A stretch of 64,000 bases of DNA, from assembly GCF_003660455.1 (NCBI RefSeq), contig NZ_QZVR01000021.1:38533-102532 (forward strand). Direction: 5' to 3'. Origin of the DNA: Nocardioides ferulae. Lineage in GTDB: Bacteria; Actinomycetota; Actinomycetes; Propionibacteriales; Nocardioidaceae. Under the pieces are notes generated by a model. The model was not told the DNA's origin. It was given only the letters and a program-made list of their open reading frames with translations, and did no database searches. This document shows, piece by piece, positions 57,787-64,000 of the stretch. Both the position numbers and the translations under genes were made by a program. The first letter of the stretch is position 1; the number at the start of each line of letters is the position of its first letter.

Positions 57787-58343
57787 GCCCACCGCACCAC
57801 CCAGTACTGCACGCCGAACGGGTCGTCGGCATAGCCCACCTCGGCCCGGCGCTCCGGCGTGAGCAGCCGGCCGAGCGCCCGCAGCCCGGCGACGTGGCCG
57901 ACCAGCAGCTCGCCGGCCAGGGACTCGTCGAGGGTGGCGAGGGCGGCCGGGTCGGGTGCGCCAGCGGCACCAGCCGGTACGCCGAGCGCGACGGCGAGCC
58001 GGTCGTCGAAGGGCCGTGCCCGGTCGTCGAGGTGCCCGGGGGCCTTCTCGCCGCGGCGGGCGGTGCCGTTGGCGACGACCAGCACCGGGCCGTCGCCGGC
58101 GTCGAGCGGCTGGGTGGCGACCCCGCCGACCTCGGCGAGCAGGTGCGCGGCGACCCGCTGGCCCTGGGCGTCGGCGACCACCTCGACAGGTCCGGCCTCG
58201 GCGAGCCACCCGACCGCGCCGAGCGCGGCGGCGCGGAGGTCGGCGACGGGGTCGACGAGCGAGGCGTACTCCGGCAGCAGCGCGAGCACGCCCGGCACGA
58301 GGGCCACCCGGCGCGGCCGGCCGGGCTGGGCGGGGGCGCTCAC
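57783..58343 (-). CDS. Conserved actinobacterial protein, extradiol-dioxygenase-subunit-B-like fold suspected
   Basis: 186 residues, no membrane segment. ALVPGVLALLPEYASLVDPVADLRAAA resembles proteins annotated as class III extradiol dioxygenase-like in actinobacteria, but the metal-binding His pair is not visible, so I do not assign activity. GTG in a GTGA overlap with the folP2-like stop and ATGA overlap with the RibD_C gene: tightly coupled on both sides. Confidence 0.7.
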   Translation of the reverse strand: MSAPAQPGRPRRVALVPGVLALLPEYASLVDPVADLRAAALGAVGWLAEAGPVEVVADAQGQRVAAHLLAEVGGVATQPLDAGDGPVLVVANGTARRGEKAPGHLDDRARPFDDRLAVALGVPAGAAGAPDPAALATLDESLAGELLVGHVAGLRALGRLLTPERRAEVGYADDPFGVQYWVVRWA

Positions 58344-59203
58344 TGGATCCCCCGGATCGCCCGGGCCGGGCGGCGCCGCCCGGCGATGGTCCACACCATG
58401 TCGACGGTCTGGCGGGTCTCGACGACCTGGTGCACGCGATAGATCCGCGCCCCGGCCAGCGCGCAGACGGCGGTGGCGGCGAGGGTGCCGACCAGCCGCT
58501 CCCCCACGGGCAGGTCGAGGGTCTCGCCGACGAAGTCCTTGTTCGACAGCGACACCAGGACCGGCCAGCCGGTGTCGACCATCTCTCCGAGCCGGCGGGT
58601 CACCTCGAGGGAGTGGAAGGTGTTCTTGCCGAAGTCGTGGGCGGGGTCGATGACCACCGACCGGGGGTCGACACCGGCGGCGACCGCCCGCTCGGCGTAG
58701 GCCACGGTGTCGTCGATCGCGGCCCGCACCACGTCGTCGTACTCGATCCGATAGGGGCGGGTGCGTGGCGTCACCCCGCCGGTGTGGGTGCAGACGACGG
58801 CGGCGTCGTGGGCGGCGGCGACGTCGACGAGCTCGGGGTCGGCGCCGCCCCAGGCGTCGTTGAGCAGGTCGGCGCCGGCGGCGCAGGCGGCGTCGCCGAC
58901 CTCGGCGCGCCAGGTGTCGACGGAGATGACGAGGGAGGGGTACGCCGCGCGCACCCGCGCCACGAAGTCGACGACGCGCGCCTTCTCCTCGGCCGCGTCG
59001 ATCTCGACCCCGGGGGCGGCCTTGATGCCGCCGATGTCGACGATCTCGGCGCCCTGCTCGACGACGGTGGCGACGCGGTCGAAGGCCTTGTCCTCGGCCC
59101 AGGTGGCTCCCTTGTCGAAGAAAGAGTCGGGGGTGCGGTTGACGATCGCCATCATCAGGGTGGCGTCGTCGGCGAACTCGTGCCGGCCCAGCTTGAGGGT
59201 CAT
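58340..59203 (-). CDS. Dihydropteroate-synthase-family protein, FolP2-like
   Basis: TIM-barrel pterin-binding protein. MMAIVNRTPDSFFDKG replaces the usual MGILNVTPDSFSDGG of true DHPS, then IVDIGGIKAAPG, NDAWGGADPE and a late GARIYRVHQVVETRQTVDM. These match mycobacterial FolP2 (Rv1207), which lies beside gpgS (Rv1208) as here and, from memory, was reported to lack DHPS activity. I therefore avoid calling it folP. The start overlaps gpgS by 4 bp. Length 287. Confidence 0.87.
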   Translation of the reverse strand: MTLKLGRHEFADDATLMMAIVNRTPDSFFDKGATWAEDKAFDRVATVVEQGAEIVDIGGIKAAPGVEIDAAEEKARVVDFVARVRAAYPSLVISVDTWRAEVGDAACAAGADLLNDAWGGADPELVDVAAAHDAAVVCTHTGGVTPRTRPYRIEYDDVVRAAIDDTVAYAERAVAAGVDPRSVVIDPAHDFGKNTFHSLEVTRRLGEMVDTGWPVLVSLSNKDFVGETLDLPVGERLVGTLAATAVCALAGARIYRVHQVVETRQTVDMVWTIAGRRRPARAIRGIQ

Positions 59204-60294
59204 GACGCCTGCGAGGGTCGAGCTTGCCGAGACACGGTGATCGCGGGCGGCCGTTCGCCGACGAGCACGGACCGGTCGACGGGGACGATCTGGCCGTCGC
59301 GGGGGTGGTACTGCCGCAGCGCGACGACCCCACCGTCGGTCGAGCCGCGAGGCGCGCCAGCGGCGGGACCCCCGTCGGTCGAGCCGCGAGGCGCCCCAGC
59401 GCCGATGCGAGTCGAGACCCCCGCACCCGGCAGACCACCGTGCCCACCACCGCCTCCTGGCTCACCGGGTCTCGACTCGGCTCGCTGGCGCTCGCCGGCT
59501 CGACCAGCGGCAGACCGCCGCTGGATCGCCGCGAGGATCTGGGTGGCCATCGCCCCGAGGTCGAGCAGCTCCTGGTGGGAGTGCGCCCGCCGGCCGAGGT
59601 CGACCTGCGCGATCGCGCCGACCCCGACGGCGGCGGCGGTGTCGACGAGCGCGGCCAACTCCACGGCGTACCCAGTCGGCACCGGCAGCGTCTCGAACAG
59701 CGACCGGCGCACGGCCCACTCGCCGGCGAGCGGCTGCACGAGTCCGGCGAGCTCGGGGTGGTCGAGGGCGATGAGCGGGCGGGCGACGAGCTCGGTGACC
59801 CGCCCGCCGTCGAGGGAGGAGCCGGACTCGCCGGGGCGCTCGTAGAACCCCTTGACCAGGGAGATGTCGGGGCGGGTGAGCAGCGGGCCGAGCAGGCCCG
59901 GGACGAAGTGGGTGTCCCAGTCGACGAGGTCGGCGTCCATGAAGACGATCAGGTCGCCGCGGGTGACGAACAGCGACTTCCACATCGCCTCGCCCTTGCC
60001 GGGGACGCTGCCGAGATCGGGTCGGATCTCGGCGGAGCGGTGCACCACGGCCCCCGCGTCGGCGGCGACCGCGTAGGTGTCGTCGGTGGAGTCGGAGTCG
60101 ATGACGACGATCTCGTCGAGCAGCGCGGCGGTGTCGACGAGTGCCTCGCGGACCCGGGTGACGACGTCGCCGACGGTGCCGGCCTCGTTGCGGGCCGGGA
60201 CGACCAGGCTGACCCGTTGCGACCCCTTGGCCTCGACCAGCTGCGCCACCGTCCACTCGTCCCAGTGGTGGGTGTTGGCTGCGAACCAGTCCAT
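59200..60294 (-). CDS. gpgS: Glucosyl-3-phosphoglycerate synthase with repeat-derived insertion in the C-terminal region
   Basis: Transfers glucose from a nucleotide sugar to 3-phosphoglycerate, first step toward methylglucose lipopolysaccharides or glucosylglycerate. GT-A fold, GT81: SLVVPARNEAGTVGDVV, VIDSDSTDDTYAVA, GKGEAMWKS, DxD in FMDADLVDWD, and RAHSHQELLDLGAMATQIL. The conserved end QYHPRDGQIVPVDRSVLVGERPPA is present but is separated from the core by about 55 low-complexity residues containing two copies of GAPRGSTDGG, encoded by dispersed GTCGAG repeats. ATG 60294 has AGAGG 7 nt upstream. Length 364 against about 325 in mycobacteria. Confidence 0.92.
   Translation of the reverse strand: MDWFAANTHHWDEWTVAQLVEAKGSQRVSLVVPARNEAGTVGDVVTRVREALVDTAALLDEIVVIDSDSTDDTYAVAADAGAVVHRSAEIRPDLGSVPGKGEAMWKSLFVTRGDLIVFMDADLVDWDTHFVPGLLGPLLTRPDISLVKGFYERPGESGSSLDGGRVTELVARPLIALDHPELAGLVQPLAGEWAVRRSLFETLPVPTGYAVELAALVDTAAAVGVGAIAQVDLGRRAHSHQELLDLGAMATQILAAIQRRSAAGRAGERQRAESRPGEPGGGGGHGGLPGAGVSTRIGAGAPRGSTDGGPAAGAPRGSTDGGVVALRQYHPRDGQIVPVDRSVLVGERPPAITVSRQARPSQAS
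59333..59510. repeat. GTCGAG-type repeats inside the gpgS reading frame
   Basis: CCGTCGGTCGAGCCGCGAGGCGC occurs at 59333-59355 and 59372-59394 (39-nt period, 13 codons). An inverted relative GGTCTCGACTCGGCTCGCTGGCGCTCG lies at about 59469-59495. The 3' end (59206-59232) also matches the GGCAAGCTCGACC variant of this family. Confidence 0.85.
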
Positions 60295-60536
60295 CGAGGT
60301 CCTCTCGGGGGGCGGGCCGGCCGCCATCTGGTCGTCGGCGTGGCCGTCTCCGACCCTAGAGGGTGGCCGGACGCCGGCCGGGTGGGTGGCTCGTCGGCGG
60401 GCCTCGGCTTCCCGGACTTGCGGCGGGCTGTCACCGAGCGCTTCACGGCTGCCGGGGCTGCGCTCCGTCGATCGTGTGGCTTGTCACCAGCGAGCCTGCG
60501 TCTCCACATCGTGTGTCATAGCCGCCACCGAGACCG
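60295..60536. other. Divergent gap gpgS / DUF4143 ATPase
   Basis: Holds the gpgS ribosome site and a minus-strand TAGGGT (60353-60358) as its probable -10. Lower GC and no coding pattern from 60480 onward. No gene seen. Confidence 0.4.
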
Positions 60537-60600
60537 CGCGAATCCGCGACTCGACCTTCGCGAATCCGCGACTCAACCTCCGCGAATCCGCGACTGTCCC
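60537..60600. repeat. Three 22-bp tandem direct repeats upstream of the DUF4143 ATPase
   Basis: CGCGAATCCGCGACTC plus six variable bases, at 60537, 60559 and 60581 (third copy shortened to 20 bp). Each unit includes a near-palindrome CGCGAATCCGCG. The array ends 23 bp before the -10 box TAGCCT (60624-60629), a position suited to an operator. Confidence 0.88.
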
Positions 60601-60636
60601 AGCGAAACTGCAGGTCAGCAGAGTAGCCTCGCACAC

Positions 60637-61902
60637 ATGAGACCGGGGGATCGCCTCACAGGCCTGCGGACACGGCACGCACGAGAACTGGTCGAGGAGA
60701 CCCTGGCCGACACGCCCATCACCGTGATTCAGGGCGCCCGCCAGGTGGGCAAGAGCACCCTGGCGCGGGAGGTGGTGGTCGGCCGGGATGCGACCGTGCT
60801 CAGCCTCGACGCGGCCGCGGCCTACGGCGCCGCCCGCGCTGACCCGGACGCCTTCGTCCGCCAGACCGATGGACTTCTGGTCATCGACGAAGTGCAGCGC
60901 GTGCCGGAGTTGGTGCGTGCGATGAAGGACGCGGTGGAGGAGGATCGGCGACCGGGACGGTTCCTGGTCACCGGGTCGGCAGATCTGCTGCACATCCCAG
61001 GGACCGAGGAGAGCCTGGCTGGCCGCGCGGAGACGGTGGTGTTGTACGGACTGAGCCAGGGGGAGCTCGCCGGCCACCGAGAGGACTTCGTCGACCGCCT
61101 TCTCGCCGGCGACGAGAGAGCGCTCAGCGCCAGAGTCGGCACGCTCTCCCGTGAGGAGTACCTCGAGGCCGTCTGCGCGGGCAGCTTCCCCGAACCCCTC
61201 ACCCGCGTGGGGCGACGACGCAGTGCCTGGTTCGACAACTACGTCAAGCGCATCACGACCCGCGATGCCCAGAGTCTCAGCCGACTTGCCCACCTTGACC
61301 GCCTGCCCGACCTACTCCGCCTGCTTGCCGCCAACACTTCCGGCGAACTGGTCAAGGCCCGGATCGCCAAAGACGCCGGCATTCCGGAGACCAGCCTGCC
61401 CGGATACCTCGACCTACTGGAAACCCTGTATCTCATCCAGGTTCTGCCGGCCTGGGGCGACAACCTCACCAAACGAGTCACCGGCCGACCCAAGGTCGCT
61501 CTCTTGGATACGGGTCTCGCAGCGCGACTCAACCACGTGACGCCGGCCGCGATGGCTCCAGGAGCAGTCAGCGACGCGGCGGGAGGCCTGTTCGAGTCGT
61601 TTGTCTCCGGGGAGCTCCGCCGGCAACTGGTCTGGGCGCAGACGCCCGCGAGGCTCTTCCACTTCCGCGACCGCGACGGCCGCGAGGTCGACATCGTCAT
61701 CGAAAGTGACGGACGCCGGGTTGCCGGGGTGGAGATGAAGGCAGCCGGCTCGGTCTCACAAAGGGATTTCAAGGGACTTGCACTCCTGCGTGACAAACTG
61801 AACGACCGATTCGCCATGGGCGTGGTCCTGTACACAGGTCGGCAGCCACTTCCGTTCGGAGACCGGCTCTGGGCGCTGCCCTACTCCGCTCTGTGGAGCT
61901 GA
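60637..61902 (+). CDS. AAA_14/DUF4143 ATP-binding protein
   Basis: 421-residue ATPase of the mobile DUF4143 group. Walker A VIQGARQVGKSTLAREVV, Walker B LLVIDEVQRVPEL, sensor VTGSADLL, then YGLSQGELAG and C-terminal DUF4143 (GLFESFVSGELRRQL, HFRDRDGREVDIVIES) with a PD-(D/E)xK-like EVDIVIE/GVEMKAAGSV. Biological role unknown; these genes spread by transfer. Codon use is less extreme in GC3 than its neighbours. The ATG has TAGCCT 7 nt upstream. Confidence 0.88.
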   Translation: MRPGDRLTGLRTRHARELVEETLADTPITVIQGARQVGKSTLAREVVVGRDATVLSLDAAAAYGAARADPDAFVRQTDGLLVIDEVQRVPELVRAMKDAVEEDRRPGRFLVTGSADLLHIPGTEESLAGRAETVVLYGLSQGELAGHREDFVDRLLAGDERALSARVGTLSREEYLEAVCAGSFPEPLTRVGRRRSAWFDNYVKRITTRDAQSLSRLAHLDRLPDLLRLLAANTSGELVKARIAKDAGIPETSLPGYLDLLETLYLIQVLPAWGDNLTKRVTGRPKVALLDTGLAARLNHVTPAAMAPGAVSDAAGGLFESFVSGELRRQLVWAQTPARLFHFRDRDGREVDIVIESDGRRVAGVEMKAAGSVSQRDFKGLALLRDKLNDRFAMGVVLYTGRQPLPFGDRLWALPYSALWS

Positions 61903-62110
61903 GTTCGTCCATCGAGCACGGCATCGCCGACTCTCCACCCACGGCTTCCCGCAACGTCCTGCCACCGAGAAGCCGGCCCCACGACGACACCCACGAAACC
62001 GGTCCAGACGAGTGCATATCCGCGCCTCGTTCGGCCGCGTCGACTTGGTGGGCCGCCTAGCGTGAGAGGCCACGCCGCAGCACCAACGTCAGCAGAGCCG
62101 GGGGGCCACC
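61903..62110. other. Intergenic gap after the DUF4143 ATPase
   Basis: No frame, hairpin or repeat recognised. GC rises back to local level from about 62040. May contain the boundary of a transferred segment. Confidence 0.3.
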
Positions 62111-62623
62111 GTGTCGATCCTGTCCGTGGTCGTCTCCCGCGCCGAGCTGGGCCTGCCGCCGCTGGAGCTGAGCACCGACCCGGACGCGACGACGTACTGG
62201 CTGGCGCAGGTGCCCGCCGAGTGGCCGCTGCGCGCCGAGCTGCAGCGCGGCCCGCGCCCGGCACCACCGGCCGGCGCCGTGGTCCCCCGCCCGCGCCGCT
62301 GGGACGACACCGTCGAGTCGCTGGCGGTCCCCCGGCCGCGAACTCCCGGGCTGGTGCTGCCGCTGGAGGTGCTAGTCAGCGGCCGCTCCGCGGTCGACCT
62401 GTACGCCGCTCGCGCGACGCTGGCGCAGGCGCTCGGGCAGCGGGAGTTCGAGGTGATGGTGGTGCGGTCGCGGCGCGAGTCGATCCACCGGGCCGGCCCG
62501 AGCTCGCCGACCTGGTCGAGCGTGCCGCCGGGCCCGCAGGGCGACCGGACGCTGCGTGCCACCGTGCGCATCCCACTGCCGGATCCGGCGCAGCCGCGGC
62601 TGGCGCCGGCGCGCCCGGCGTGA
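62111..62623 (+). CDS. Hypothetical protein, possibly phage-tail-related fold
   Basis: 170 residues, soluble, Pro/Arg-rich. TTYWLAQVPAEWPLRAELQRG and LVLPLEVLVSGRSAVDLYAARA remind me of distal-tail or structural phage proteins, but the likeness is weak and no other phage gene is near. GTG start; codon bias supports a real gene. Stands alone between the DUF4143 ATPase and a TetR gene. Confidence 0.5.
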   Translation: MSILSVVVSRAELGLPPLELSTDPDATTYWLAQVPAEWPLRAELQRGPRPAPPAGAVVPRPRRWDDTVESLAVPRPRTPGLVLPLEVLVSGRSAVDLYAARATLAQALGQREFEVMVVRSRRESIHRAGPSSPTWSSVPPGPQGDRTLRATVRIPLPDPAQPRLAPARPA

Positions 62624-62745
62624 CCCCCGCCCGATGCCGACGCCACCACCGCCGGTCTGGTCCGTGCTGACCGCTCACCGCAACGCGATCCGTGGCGCGC
62701 GCCGGGTTCCGCGTCGCGCCCCCTCCGGGGTGTTCTAATCAGCCA

Positions 62746-63354
62746 ATGGAGCCCCCTCGCCGCTCGCGCGGGCGCCCTCGCTCTCCGGGGGCGGAGTCGC
62801 GCATCCTCGCCGCCGCGCTGGAGGAGTACGTCGAGCGCGGCTGGTCCGGCTTCACGATGGACGCGGTGGCGCGCCGGGCCGGGGTCGGCAAGTCGACGGT
62901 CTACCTGCGCTGGCAGGACAAGCTGGTGCTGCTGATCGACGCCGTGAGCGCTCACCAGGACACCCTCGAGGACGTCGACACCGGCACCCTGCGCGGCGAC
63001 CTGGAGCACCTCGCCGCGACGCTGATCCACTCCTACACCGAGACCTACGGGTGGGCGACGCTGCGGCTCTCGATCGACGTGTTCAGCGCCCCGCACGGCA
63101 TGCGGATCTACCAGGAGAAGGTGAACCGCCGCCGGCAGTCGCTCTCGCGTGGAGTGATCGCGCGGGCCCGGGAGCGCGGCGAGCTGGCCGACGACTTCGA
63201 CGGGCTGACCCTGTTCCACTCCCTCTATGGCGCGATCACGATGCGGATGATCGGCCACGGCCCCGACTGGGTCGCGACCGACCGGCGGGTGAACAAGATG
63301 GCTGCCGAGCTGGTCGACTTCCTGCTCCGCGAGGGTCCGGACGCCGACTCCTGA
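62746..63354 (+). CDS. TetR-family transcriptional regulator
   Basis: 202 residues. A basic Pro-Arg leader (PPRRSRGRPRSPGAES) precedes the helix-turn-helix FTMDAVARRAGVGKSTVYLRW; the ligand-binding domain resembles the TetR_C_16-like group. The ATG has TCTAAT 6 nt upstream (62734-62739), a leaderless start. Target unknown; the next gene encodes a secreted protein 146 bp away. Confidence 0.9.
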   Translation: MEPPRRSRGRPRSPGAESRILAAALEEYVERGWSGFTMDAVARRAGVGKSTVYLRWQDKLVLLIDAVSAHQDTLEDVDTGTLRGDLEHLAATLIHSYTETYGWATLRLSIDVFSAPHGMRIYQEKVNRRRQSLSRGVIARARERGELADDFDGLTLFHSLYGAITMRMIGHGPDWVATDRRVNKMAAELVDFLLREGPDADS

Positions 63355-63500
63355 GCCGCCGCACGTCCGCACTGGTCTAGCGGCGGCTCAAGAACGGCTT
63401 AAGGGCTGCTCAAGAAGCGTCTGTGCTGTCTCCGCGCTGTCAGCCTCGTGTCGACGTCGGGGGGCCGTCGGTGGTCGCCCCGTCATGACGAGGGGGAGAC

Positions 63501-64000
63501 ATGTCGAGGATGCACCGGCTCACATCGAGGCACGTTGTGCGTACGCAGCTCAGGCCCCGGCCCAGCACGCAGGTCCGGGCCGCGGCACGGCTGCTGGTGG
63601 CACTGCTCAGCGCCGTGCTGCTGACCGCCGGACTGGCGACACCCAGCCAGGCCGCCGTCACCACGATCTCCGGCCGGGTCACCATCGACGGCGACGGCAG
63701 CGTCGTCGGCGCCACCGTGAAGGCCACCGACCCCTCGGGCGGGGCCACCCTCGCCAGCACCGGCGTCGACGCCACCGGCCGCTACGCGCTCTCCGTGGAC
63801 GCCGCCCAGGTCGACCTGGTGGTCACCCCACCGCCCGGCAGCGGCTACCAGCCGGCGGTGGTCCGCGGCATCGAGACCTCCCGTGACCAGACGGTCGACG
63901 TGAAGTTGGTCCCCCAGGAGGCGGTGACGTGGACCGGGGTGTTGCGTGACGGCGCCGGGGACCCCCTGCCTCACGCCGACCTCTACCTGCTGCAGGACAC
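63501..64000 (+). CDS. Secreted carboxypeptidase-regulatory-like repeat protein (partial, continues beyond window)
   Basis: Open frame to the right edge, 166 codons in view. Signal peptide (ARLLVALLSAVLLTAGLATPSQA), then Ig-like beta modules: TISGRVTIDGDGSVVGATVKATDP...GRYALSV and a second starting WTGVLRDGAGDPLPHADLYL. These match carboxypeptidase-regulatory-like domains, often found in long surface adhesins. GAGGGGGAG lies just before the ATG. The 146-bp gap before it shows a possible promoter region only. Confidence 0.8.
   Translation, partial: MSRMHRLTSRHVVRTQLRPRPSTQVRAAARLLVALLSAVLLTAGLATPSQAAVTTISGRVTIDGDGSVVGATVKATDPSGGATLASTGVDATGRYALSVDAAQVDLVVTPPPGSGYQPAVVRGIETSRDQTVDVKLVPQEAVTWTGVLRDGAGDPLPHADLYLLQD

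Noticed and set aside
60537..60600. 22-bp tandem repeats considered as CRISPR or replication iterons
   Set aside because: Directly adjoining units without spacers, only three copies, no Rep or Cas gene.

Overview
The window is a continuous, very GC-rich (about 70 percent or more, judged by eye) bacterial chromosome segment. GTG starts, strong G/C third positions, stop-start overlaps and the gene content (mshA, carD, lpqE-like, senX3/regX3, gpgS, typA) point to an actinobacterium, most likely Nocardioides or a close relative in the Nocardioidaceae. I see no rRNA, tRNA, CRISPR array, transposase or prophage block. Almost every large reading frame opposite the genes called here is a high-GC shadow.

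Layout. 1-5.3 kb: a branched-chain amino-acid type ABC importer on the minus strand (lipoprotein, fused LivHM permease, LivG, LivF running off the left edge). 5.4-9.7 kb: membrane metallophosphoesterase, rlmB, cysS. 9.8-11.1 kb: secreted C39-type peptidase. 11.4-14.6 kb: metal island with a P1B ATPase lacking an HMA domain, a Crp/Fnr regulator, a free HMA-domain protein and two near-identical Fnr-like boxes. 14.8-17.7 kb: an SDR coupled to a membrane molybdopterin oxidoreductase, then divergent ispF. 17.8-28.2 kb: cell-envelope block (membrane-anchored Pro/Gln-rich protein, zinc-ribbon PrsW protein, M4 lipoprotein protease, PQQ-type propeller protein, large membrane protein). 28.3-33.6 kb: orphan nirD, ispD, a degenerate IspD-like paralog, carD, UbiA-type prenyltransferase, LpqE-like lipoprotein, gpmA. 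33.8-41.2 kb: phoU / senX3-regX3 with a PHO box between them, a DMT exporter, YbjN protein, mshA, a small membrane protein, an SDR. 41.5-47.1 kb: racemase, an M4 protease with a C-terminal emfourin-like domain, a PPOX protein, a secreted propeller protein, a GDSL hydrolase. 47.4-57.0 kb: typA, acyl-CoA dehydrogenase with TetR, a DUF4185-like protein, membrane proteins, two DUF202 proteins, an MFS exporter. 57.1-60.3 kb: a coupled cluster gpgS-folP2-like-unknown-RibD_C-like. 60.6-64 kb: DUF4143 ATPase, an unknown gene, a TetR gene and the start of a secreted Ig-like repeat protein.

Working relationships. The MEP isoprenoid genes (ispD, ispF) with carD, cysS and rlmB are the remains of a neighbourhood that is contiguous in Mycobacterium; here it is broken up by inserted envelope and metal genes and partly inverted. 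gpmA, senX3, regX3, YbjN and mshA keep a conserved actinobacterial neighbourhood linking phosphate sensing with mycothiol synthesis. The metal genes look like one small regulon.

The most unusual layer is intergenic: at least six families of hairpin-forming repeats sit between genes. One has four copies with compensatory stem changes. GTCGAG-type repeats have entered the 3' part of gpgS in frame, and one lies between 23-bp direct repeats. Many genes appear to be read from leaderless promoters (TAnnnT-like box 6-8 nt before ATG/GTG), which decided several start choices. Functional calls come from motif recognition by eye without database searches.
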